This document shows positions 31,796 to 41,429 of a stretch of 64,000 nt of DNA, piece by piece. The stretch is taken from the NCBI GenBank assembly GCA_037367405.1, contig JAZKJV010001866.1, positions 186,001-250,000 on the forward strand, in the 5' to 3' direction. Below the pieces are notes generated by a model. That model had not been told where the DNA came from. It made no database searches and worked only from the letters and a program-made list of their open reading frames with translations. The stretch comes from Ottelia alismoides (lineage: Eukaryota; Streptophyta; Magnoliopsida; Alismatales; Hydrocharitaceae). The position numbers were made by a program, and so were the translations under genes. The first letter of the stretch is position 1; every line of letters starts with the position of its first letter.

Positions 31796-34700
31796 TTGTA
31801 TTTTATCATGCATTATTGCATAAAATAAGAAGCCAAAATTCCCAGCCCAATTGACCTGTAAAATAAGCTAACTTCCTCAATTTTTAATTAATTCATGCTA
31901 ACTCCAAATCGCCTGAAATCATCTCCATTGTGTACATATTACTAACGAGAATAAAGAAAAAATACAAAAAAATCACTAACATATCAATTCATGCTAACTT
32001 CAAATCTAAAATAAGCTTGAAGTCAAAGAAACTGACTGAGTCTGAGATTTCACGAACAGTCTGTACAATAAATCCCCTTTATTTTATTCTTTTATTTATT
32101 TATTATTAAAAATAAAAAAATAGACTAATGTGTAAATAGTTGTCTTTTATTTTATCATTTTTTTTTCAAATTTTATCTTATTTAAAATTGACAAAAAAAC
32201 CCCAAAAATCAAGGTATTCTATGTACATAGAGTACCACCAAAAATATCACTTTGTGCAAATAACTTATTTTGATTTTGGTTCTTCATGAAAATTGTAGAT
32301 CTCATCGAGACGAGCAACTTTCATGAAGAAAATTTTTCGATCTGAGGTTGTTTATTATTTCTTTTCGATTTTTCTTTTACTTTTTATTTGTGAATTTTCT
32401 GGGAATGACACGTGACAACTCCTAGAGCCGCCACGTGTCATCCATTTTGGGCTTTTTAAATCTTATTTTTTTTCATTTATTAAAAAAAGAAAAGAAAAAT
32501 AATGCCACGTGGCGCGATCGTAGCCGTCCGATCTCGGCTGATCGGACGACCACTGGGCTTCTTCCTCCTTCCCCCAATTTTCACCCCTTCCAGATCAGGC
32601 GCCGCCGCCGCTCATTTCTCGCCACCTTCGTGATCAGGCCGACTCTCAATCAAATCCATTACCTCTGGTTGAATCCCCTTCGATCTCTTTCCTATTTCAT
32701 TCCCTAATCTCGCGCGCTCCATTGACGATTCCCTTCCTGATTTAAGATTTCGACGAAATCAATCAGACCCCCATCTCCCCCTCATCATCGATCAACCTTC
32801 CTGTTTAACCCCCAACGCCACCGCCTACCGTCCCTATTAAAACCCAATGCCACCGACCCTCTTCTTCATATGCTGACAACCTAATCACGAGGAGGAGCTG
32901 GCGGTGATAGCGGCACTCCTCCCCCTGACGAATGCGAGATCCGAGGGTTAGTCCCTCGTTGCAGTCCAAGCTCCTCGAGCTGCTGCCTCCTTGCTCTAGC
33001 TTTGACCGTCGAGCCAACAACCACCTTCGACATCGTTATCCCCTTCCACTTCATCTTCCATCCCTGCACCTTCGCTTCCGCCTTATCCATCGCCGACTCG
33101 CTCTACTGCATATCCGCCTCTATGTTTTCCGTCCGCTTCCTCCTCCTCGTATCGAGTATCGTCAACAACTCCGCTCTGCAACTCTAGGTCCCTCTCTCTT
33201 CATTAACAACAGAGGAGTTGGAACTCCGCAAGCCTGCTGCTCTGCTCGGCCTGCGAGGATCTTCACCGACAATCATGCCTCCAAGACAGGTCTCCTTCGA
33301 GCCTCCGATCGAAGGACCCTCTCTGGAGACCCGCATCGACTCTGGCCGACTTCCACGCTTCCAGGACCACACCTGAGCTTCCATCTTCAATGGAGAAGAT
33401 CCTCTGCCTCCTGGAAGACCCCCTCCGGACCACCAGAGGGTCTGAACGTCGCCCGTAGAAGTCCCCTCGTCGCCTTCATGCCACCGGGCACGAGTCTCGA
33501 GGAGGCAATAAGTGCACAACAATCACTTCGAGGGAGAAATTGCAAAAGCCACCCTCGTGATTAGTCGATTCGCACTGCATCCCCCTATCCAGAGGTCATG
33601 TGCTTCGCACGTGACCCACTAGAATTTTCGCAATCGCACCCCTCTAGGGTAATTTCTTTTCAACCCTTGAACTGCATTTTTATTTTAATTTTATTATTGT
33701 ATTTTGCGAAAAGAACCCTAGAGTTCCTATATTATTTGAACAATATTCTTGCATCATTTTATTATCCAAAAATAGCATTCTTTTTCTCAACTAATTCTTT
33801 ACAGTGTGGCATGCTTGTTATATTTTTATGCTTTGTGGTTAATTTTTAATAATTTATTTTGATATTTGACATTGTGCCCAAAAATAATTGATTTGCATAC
33901 ATATTTTATTTCGTAAAAATCATTTTGTGCATTTCAATAATCGATTTTTTAATAAATAGAAAACTTGATACTTTTAGAGTTTAGGATTTTTCTAAGATTG
34001 TTTATTTATTGATTTAACTCGAATAATTTCATGAAAATATGTGAGTTTAATATTCATTATAAATAATTATTGAACTTCACATAGTTTGCATTCATTTAAT
34101 CATAAAATATTCATATCGCATCAGAAAATTCCAATACAGTGCATTCATTTTATCATATTTTACATTCCGGCCAAATTTCATAATTTTTGGACCACGTTTG
34201 ATTATTGTTCACATTTTTTGTCCTTAAAATTTGCTACATTTGCATGCACATTCTTTAGTTGCATAAAAAATACAAAAAAAATTCTGCCTCGAAAATCGTG
34301 CACAAACTTTGATAGGCATTAACTTAGGTTGTTCCTTTGCCTTCTTAAGTTTGACCCTAGGGCTTGACCATGCTAAATAAACATAAAGTCACTCCGATTA
34401 AATTTGATTAATTAATTAAGTGGTTATATTTCTTGATTGATTCTTAAGTACCTGACTATAATATAAAAACGATCGATTTAACATAGCCATTAATCCGATG
34501 GAGCCGGGAGGCAAACGACTAAGTTTTTTTGTCTAGAAAATTTAGTGTTAGGTTTTCCATATACTTGGGTAGTCTGACCCCCAAGCCTTCACTGTAAATG
34601 TTCCATTTTTTCACCATTTATTTCTTTTTGAGCATTTATTGTCTGTCTTTTATTTTTGATTTATTTTGTTGTCAACTCTCTTACATTTTCTCTTTATTTT

Positions 34701-36034
34701 TGTGCGAGGTACCCGTGATACTTGGGGCGGTTTTTCGAGAAACCGACGCATCTCTACGGCCCACCAAAAAACCGCATAAAATTAAGATCGAGTCGAGTCG
34801 TGAGAGAGCATAGAGTTTAGGATTTATTTTTAGCATTTTTATTTTTTTGTAATATTTGTAATAATTGCTCATTTTCAGCGGTTTCCATTTGGATTCTCAC
34901 GTGTGTAATCAAGACTTGAACTTTTCTGTGATGTATCGTGGCCTATTTCACTCTCTGGTGAGGGTGAGGCCCGACTTGAGTGGCTCGTAGATTAGACCTG
35001 CACTGTGGCTATTAGAGCTATTAGGATTATTTTGATTGTGCTCGTAGAACCTACGACCACACTGCACATTCATTGAGATGCACTCTAGCTCGTTCAACTT
35101 AGACAAAAATTTTAACTCAATTTTTCCCGGCTAATAGAACTTCCTGCTAGGTGCAGTTTTGTCGGCTTGCATCTCATATAGAATAATTTTGAATTCTTGT
35201 ATTGCATCCTATGTGGAGATTGTGAGGAATCACTGTAAATCTTCTGACTGAGCATTCATCATTGTTTTCCGCGTGTATCGGCTTTTCCTGAATTTTCTCC
35301 CTCATGTTTTATTACTTAAGGTCTAAAGGAAATTGGGACTGGACGGTAGACGTGTATTTCTGCTCACTTAATTCTTCAGTGATCGCCTAAATTAAAATTG
35401 AGACTGCTAAACAAGATCGACTTTAATTAAACTATAAAATCAAGAATTTTGCGAGAGAATAATCTCGTCCTTGGATTCATTTATCTTTCTGAGTGAGTGA
35501 GAGATGAACACTTAGGATAGAGCCAAGCTCTGGAATCTTCATTCAGACCACTGATTCTAAAAACAACTAGCTACTTCTCAGTGAGTGAACTGCGGTCTCC
35601 GTTAGCAGAGTGAGTGGTTAAAGGACAACACGATTGGTACCGTCCTTAAGTAACACGGATAGCCGTTTTACGGTCCGTACTTACCCCCATACTGGCTGAA
35701 GTAGATACAACTAGCGGTACGATTTCATGTCAGTCTTTAGGAAAATTTCCGACACCTAACAACTCGCTAATTCTTCTTCAAGATTGAAATTATCACCAAT
35801 TAAAATTGAAAAAATAATTGACCGGACTCTTGCGACCTACACTATGTGAGTTGGTGAACTTGGGGTTTGTATTGCAATTGTATTGGTGAACGTGAACCGA
35901 GTTCGAATAATAAAAAACTGCACACTTGTGCCATCACTCTCCCTTCTTGATTCATTCTTTCTGAGTCTATTTGTGAGTATCCTGTGCACTTGCACGCTTT
36001 TCAAACACGATCCATTCCTTCATCCATCTCTTTT
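31796..36034. other. Long noncoding stretch, possibly an LTR and leader of a gypsy-like element
   Basis: No supported gene is present. 31796-32400 is AT-rich. 32406-32511 has three CACGTG motifs. 32520-33560 is GC-rich with an open frame of 210 codons (32932-33564) that has no recognisable domain. 33600-36000 is AT-rich. Because gag-protease-like coding starts at about 36035 on the same strand, the GC-rich to AT-rich block may be a large 5' LTR and leader. I could not find LTR ends, a primer site or a second copy. Confidence 0.3.
32406..32511. promoter_or_regulatory. Cluster of three G-box motifs
   Basis: CACGTG occurs at 32409-32414, 32432-32437 and 32506-32511. The first two form a 9-bp inverted repeat (TGACACGTG and CACGTGTCA). 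G-boxes bind bZIP and bHLH factors in plants. The role here is inferred only from spacing and position ahead of a GC-rich block. Confidence 0.4.
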
Positions 36035-38090
36035 GAAGATGTCGTGAGATTGGTCTTCGTACCCACCAGAGTATTTCTTCTCGGTCAAATCTCGATCATC
36101 TAAACCCTCTTCCTCCATACATCCACCAACATTCATGGAAGACTCTCACCCTCGGATGAATTCGGTCCATTATATGAATTCCAATCCTTTATATTCTGAT
36201 TATAAAGTCAACCATCTGACCGATTTTTTCACTTCTTCATATTTTCCACCCCCTACCTTTTTCTACACATGATCAACTTCCACCATGGGTTGACACATCT
36301 TATTCCTGATTTCTCGCCGGAACTCATGAACCATTTGAAGAGCAATCTACTATTGAGACAAACGACTAGCAGAAACACCAACCCCAACCGACTTCATTTT
36401 CTCATCAAAAATTTGTTGGGATAGGTCAACACTTCACAAATCCACATCTGGCCTTGACTTTCAGAAATAACATTGTAACCTGACCAAACCGGATGGAGCG
36501 GCCCGCACCTGATGATCATCCATACTGGATTGACCGTGATGATCAAATCCCTATTGACCAACCCGTATACCACTCATTCGGACAACCTGCACACACTGAA
36601 GACTGGACTGATGATATCGACACACATGAACCATGTATGTGGACTCCACCGTATGAGGACCCGACCATGGAAATGAACTCTACTCAACCCAATATTGCAT
36701 GCCTGAGTCACGGTATGCTGACTATGAGACCTACACATTTCTGCAGAATCCTCCCGTAAAGCAGACTCAACCCATGATTGATCATGAAAATTTTTCAGAG
36801 GATGACAAGTTAAGACAGAGACATGATATGTTGAGAGAATTTCCGCCTAGCTCATGGATAAAAATGGAAGATGAAATGATTGGATCTCAAGTGGAAAACC
36901 CAGAAAACACTCAGAAACCCACAAACTCTGTACACCCTAGGGACAACTCTGACAGCGATACCTCTACAAAAATTACTCCGTCAGGGATGACTCTAATTCG
37001 GCACATCGAAGCCCATCCTCAGCTGAGGAAAGCATCACATCTGCACACCACATCAAAACGACCAAGAAAATCGAAAAATCCAAAAACACCCCTAAAATTA
37101 AAAATCAGAAAAATCATAAAAATTGAAAGTGAAGAGGATTTGGAGAAATTGGATTCTGCTCTAAGGGAAGCATTGGATCAAAGATTGCCTTTTAAACTTC
37201 CCTTAGTAAAGGCCATTGACCACTTCCTCGTCCTTGAAAGATTTATAATGAGTAAATTAATGTCGAAAAAGTCGGACAAGAAGAGAACGAGGACTGAAAG
37301 ACACATATTGTCAATGGACACCTTCATGGTGATGAGGAGAAAGACCAAGAGTCGCATAGTGAAGCGGTTGCCTAGCTTTGACTGTGAAATCAAAGACATA
37401 ACATTCATCCTTGCCCGAATCGACGACGACTCACCAATCAATATCCTCCCGACCGTCATGTTTGACAAGTTCAAACTCGGACCAATCATGAAATCAAGAG
37501 AGATCGTTCAACTGGTTGATCGATCTGTAAAACGGTCGAGAGGAACTATTTTAGTCATCACTACATTCCAAAGTTCTTCGCTCAAGGTGGACTTCACGAT
37601 CATTGATATTGAGCATCAAGGAGAGTTCACCAGTCTCCAATCATTCTCGAAAAGCCGTTCTTAGCCTTGGCTAAGGCAACTATAGATTGTGAGACTCGAG
37701 AAATAAATTTCATCGCATTGGGAGCACTTCAACACACAGTCTTTAAGGAAACACGATATTCTAAGGTGACCCACAAAGCTGTCAACAACTGTAACCATCA
37801 AGTAGTAGAAGAGCCCTATCCCACTGCTACACCTGAGATAACGACTGTTGAGCCGACCGCTGGATCAATAATTTCCCCCATCCTCTCATTTCCCACTGCT
37901 TGCATCTCCACCACCACCGTGACAGATCCTACGGAGGATCAACTGATGAAGGAATTTTACCATCTAAATGATTATTCATTTGATTTTAATGATAACACTC
38001 AATCAAGGGCTAACCCTGAGTCAGACAAGACCTCCTCTGACCACTTTGATCTATTCAATCTGATGTAGGAACTCACCAATACCCAATCAA
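36035..38090 (+). pseudogene. Decayed Ty3/gypsy-like gag and aspartic protease region
   Basis: Several frames cover this stretch: about 36035-36270 (SYPPEYFFSVKSRSSKPSSS), 36493-36759, 36699-37664 (321 codons) and 37667-38068. The C-terminal part of the 321-codon frame resembles a gypsy protease fold (INILPTVMFDKFKLG, IVQLVDRSVKRS, VDFTIIDIEHQG). After a frameshift it continues as ALAKATIDCETREINF. The catalytic Asp-Ser/Thr-Gly is not present (the site reads ARIDDDSPIN), so no active protease is expected. An Athila- or Tat-like origin is an inference. No RT or integrase follows. Confidence 0.5.
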
Positions 38091-38217
38091 CTGAGAATAC
38101 ATATGCGGGACGTTTGCTGGGTAGGGGGAATATTACAATGATTATTCATTTGATGACGAACCGATAGCCAACACTCGACCACCAGGACATGCACCTTCAC
38201 AGACAGCAAGGACTAAC

Positions 38218-38793
38218 TTGACCAATCCTGTTAAACCGGTTGCTCCTTCATCTAGTCGGTTATCTGGTGAGAAGAAGAAGAGTACTGATTCCTCGAGGTG
38301 TTCTCCTGAGCACCTCAAGCTGTATCAATCTCCTCCTCTTTTTGTTGCTTCAAGTTCTAGAAAATCGACGAAGACTGTTGCTTTCGACAAACCGGAAAAG
38401 GAATCTTTTGAGGACTCCTCGTCAGATCCGGACAAGGTGGTCTTCATGAGTGAGCTCAGTTCAGTGATTCTGAAGCCCTATTTGAGCAAGCAACCGAATA
38501 TCAACCCCCATTGGACGAGTCCTACCCCTCACTACTATTCTTCCAAAGCCGACTCTCCTAATCCCATTAGATATAGCGGAATAAACTCTTATGATCAGAT
38601 TGAGTTTGGTGATTCAGAGTATTCATCATCCGAGGATGAATCCCTTGACCACAAGACTGAACATATTCTAAGAAAACAACTTAAGAATAAGAATACTTGG
38701 AGTGCCTCCACCTTCCAGTACTATTCTTCTAAGGATAACTTCGATGATGACTGGGAATCATCTGCTTCATTTGCTTTATCTTCTTCCCATTAA
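38218..38793 (+). CDS. Serine-rich ORF of unknown function
   Basis: This 191-codon ORF follows the gypsy-like protease remnant on the same strand. It is rich in Ser, Asp and Lys and contains a repeated HYYSSKADS and QYYSSKDNF-type motif, with acidic patches (EYSSSEDES). No domain, signal peptide or membrane segment is visible. A related motif (NDYSFD) occurs both in the preceding frame (about 37965) and just upstream (about 38140), which suggests that the preceding ORF and this one derive from one longer coding region of a retroelement. It may not be expressed. Confidence 0.3.
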   Translation: MTNPVKPVAPSSSRLSGEKKKSTDSSRCSPEHLKLYQSPPLFVASSSRKSTKTVAFDKPEKESFEDSSSDPDKVVFMSELSSVILKPYLSKQPNINPHWTSPTPHYYSSKADSPNPIRYSGINSYDQIEFGDSEYSSSEDESLDHKTEHILRKQLKNKNTWSASTFQYYSSKDNFDDDWESSASFALSSSH

Positions 38794-38831
38794 TATGCCT
38801 TCCAATATTTTTATTCTTCTGAGGATAAATC

Positions 38832-39449
38832 CGACAACGGTAGAAGCATAGGCCAACCGATTTTTGGACTTTATAGATTTTCAGATTTCAGACTCGATGT
38901 CCAGGTTCCGAGTCTTCAGTTTTGATGTGCACATGTTTGCCATCATTTGCATGGTCCCCATCTTTGTTTTTGGTCTCAGAGTTTTCATGTGATCCATAGG
39001 AACTCCATAGTAGACATCACATTCCCTATGCCATGTGGGCTATGGTTTTCATGTGGTTTCATAGGGACTCGAGAGTAGAGATCCCATTCTCTGAGCCAGT
39101 TTGGGAGAGACCCGGTTCTCCGACGAGGAGACTTTTCATTCGACAACGGTAGAAGCATAGGCAAACCGATTTTCGGACTTTATAGATTTTCAGATTTCAG
39201 ACTCGATGTCCAGGTTCCGAGTCTTCAGTTTTGATGTGCACATGTTTGCCATCATTTGTATGGTCCCCATCTTTGTTTTTGGTCTCAGAGTTTTCATGTG
39301 ATCCATAGGGACTCCAGAGTAGACATCACATTCCCTATGCCATGTGGGTTAGGGTTTTCATGTGGTTTCATAGGGACTCGAGAGTAGAGATCTCATTCTC
39401 TGAGCCAGTTTGGGAGAGACCCGGTTCTCTGACGAGGAGACTTTTCAGA
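38832..39449 (+). repeat. 309-bp tandem duplication in NA-3
   Basis: Two copies, 38832-39140 and 39141-39449, are nearly identical (only a few substitutions). Both begin CGACAACGGTAGAAGC and end GAGGAGACTTTTCA. The high identity indicates a recent event. Confidence 0.9.
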
Positions 39450-39806
39450 CTCCATTCTCCAGCAACTGTGGACTCCGACGAGGATGTCTCCACGACTTTT
39501 TCAGTTTGGCCCTTCAGAGATGGAGAAGTTGTCCACATGATTGTAGCGGGCTAGAGTACTCCGATGAGGAGACTCATTCAGTTTTAGTGACTCTGACAAG
39601 TGCGGTACAGAGCACACCCAGTTTGACTCACATTCCAGCCCGTTTGTTCCTCTTCTCCTGCATGGCATGAAAAGCAACGTTCTCGACAACAACCGACAGT
39701 TGTATTTGCGTTGAGCTGATATTGTCTGTAATATCTTGTATTGTGAGTTTGAGATTTCTTTCTGTTTGTCCAAGCTGAGCATTGTATGCTCCAGCTTGAG
39801 AGGTAG

Positions 39807-40110
39807 TGTTGTAATATGCGTCACTTATGTGGTAGATGGGTATCCCTCCAAGATCCATTTACCACATCCAGTGTTTAGTCACACATCTACCAGTGGTGGG
39901 ACTTGGAGGGGCTGTGGAGGCTATATAAGAAGTCCCAGACCTCCTGTATTAGATGAGAAAGTTGAATGCACCGTCATCCCTTTGAGGTGTTCTCCCGTGA
40001 TTTCATCCCGCTCCTTAGAGAGTGGGGTTCTACGTAAAAATCTCGATGTTCCTTCCATGTTCTTATTTCTATTTCTCTGATATTAGCTTCTGCATTTGTG
40101 GTTTCTAACA
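39807..40110 (+). repeat. LTR of NA-3 (304 bp)
   Basis: The LTR runs TGTTGTAAT to TTTCTAACA. It contains the family hairpin (GTGGTAGATGG and CCATTTACCAC, 39829-39865) and a TATA box (GGCTATATAAGA). Confidence 0.85.
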
Positions 40111-40479
40111 ATTAACTTATGGGAAAAAATGTAATTGAAAATAAGAGAGATGGGTCATGTAAGAAATCCTAATTTTATCATTTCTTCGTCATCTTCCTCC
40201 TCCAGCACCGACCTCCTCCGCCCCCATCCCCTTCACCCTAACCTCCTCCTTCACTTAGCCCCATCACCCTAACCTTCTCCTCTGCCTAGATCCCTCCGCC
40301 TGTGCCTCTCTACCCCGTCCTCCACCCCCGCCCTGCCCCTCTGTCTCATCCTCATTCGCCCTGAGCTCTTCCTCTGCCTAGCTCCATCCACCCTTACCCC
40401 TTCCACCTCTGGTAAGATGCAATTGACATGCGGTGTGTGCCTTGAACCTCATATCCAAATCAGGCATGGAGGAAGGTGA
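40111..40479. other. C-rich noncoding stretch right of NA-3
   Basis: Pyrimidine-rich DNA with many CCTCC and CACCC runs. I see no gene or repeat boundary in it. Confidence 0.4.
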
Positions 40480-40870
40480 TTAGTGGTAAATATCTCGTAC
40501 TCCATCCCTTCTCCCCAAATCGACCCACCAGGCAGTTCTCCTTTAACACCAATGCCTCTCCCATCTCCAACCAATCTACTACCCACTCCTTGCCGACCAT
40601 GCTATCGATGTTATACCACTTGTTGCTGCTGCTAGGCTCCTTGGCAAGGGCGTTGTGGAGGAGTTGCCTTGTGATGTGCATGAGGCGGTGGAAGAGGGTG
40701 GGTGTATGCCATGACCAACAACTTGGAATAGGCCTTGCATGTGGAGCCTGGAGTGGAGCTCGACCTTGTTGAGGCGACCAAGGTCGGTGATGGGGGGTGG
40801 AGAGGTGGGTGGTGGGTGCAGTTCTGGGCGGTATGGCTCCGCTTGGGTGTAGCATGATGGTGGACCCGCG
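40480..40870 (-). pseudogene. Probable 2-oxoglutarate/Fe(II) dioxygenase fragment (N-terminal domain)
   Basis: On the minus strand a TDLGRLNKVEL segment is followed by GLFQVVGHGIHPP (about 40690-40790). After a frameshift comes FHRLMHITRQLLHNALAKEP and then GKEWVVDW. This order matches the DIOX_N domain of plant 2OG dioxygenases, where a DLGRL strand precedes WGLFQVVGHGI and a helix ending in a GKE motif. The catalytic HxD...H domain is absent. It may be a gene piece carried by a transposon, although no terminal repeats were found. The 140-codon ORF at 40460-40882 mixes frames of this fragment. Confidence 0.45.
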
Positions 40871-40879
40871 AGCCACTAC

Positions 40880-41263
40880 CATCTTCTGAGATATCCTTAA
40901 GTTTCCACCAACATTGGTGGCACTTTTTCTAGATTAGGGAAGAAGAGAACACGAAGAGGAGGAAGAAGAAATGGCAGGGAATGTTGAGGTTGTCGGCAGT
41001 GAGGAGGGGGGTTGATCTGGGCGGAGGGGAATTGAGGGCGACACGCGGTGGGAAAGGGGGTCGGGGGCCGGCGCCATCACCTTTGCTCACACTCATTGGG
41101 GTTAAGAATATAAGTGTATAGGTGAAATAAATTATTACTTAACCCTATATTGGTTTGAATAAGCCACGATTTGGTTCACTCATGGATAGGTAAAGTAACA
41201 GAAGGGTACAAATGATAACAATGCAATGCAATAAGGTATAACAATGCAATGCAATAAGGTAAA
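40880..41263. other. Noncoding stretch with a 23-bp tandem duplicate
   Basis: A purine-rich stretch is followed by AT-rich sequence. At 41215-41260 a 23-bp unit containing AACAATGCAATGCAATAAGG is present twice, immediately left of Copia-E. Otherwise I see nothing in it. Confidence 0.5.
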
Positions 41264-41423
41264 TGTTAGAAGAAAGGAGTCTTCGTTATGATTCATAGCA
41301 AAAACCCTAGGCTCTCTTATATAGGGAGAGGCCTTAAGGGTAAATTACATGGATGTCTAAATAGAAGAGAGAAATAGAAACAAGGTACATAAACAATTAT
41401 TAATACTAGAAACTATCTCTATA
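41264..41423 (-). repeat. 3' LTR of Copia-E (160 bp)
   Basis: On the plus strand it runs TGTTAGAAG to TCTCTATA, so the inner end has TA where relatives have CA. The polypurine tract (41424-41433, sense TTGAGGGGGG) follows. Confidence 0.85.
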
Positions 41424-41429
41424 CCCCCC

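Larger units (their letters stand above)
38832..40110 (+). mobile_element. Non-autonomous copia-type element NA-3, 3' part only
   Basis: The segment aligns with the 3' interior and LTR of NA-2, sharing GTTTTCATGTGATCCATAGG-like and GGTTCTCCGACGAGGAGAC blocks. It then has the RNase H-tail remnant GTCCAAGCTGAGCATTG, a polypurine tract damaged to TTGAGAGGTAG, and one LTR. A 309-bp tandem duplication enlarges the interior. No 5' LTR was found upstream, so the copy is 5'-truncated. The 3' flank is ATTAA. Confidence 0.8.

Noticed and set aside
32932..33564. 210-codon plus-strand ORF
   Set aside because: Arg/Pro/Leu-rich chance translation of a GC-rich block; no recognisable family.
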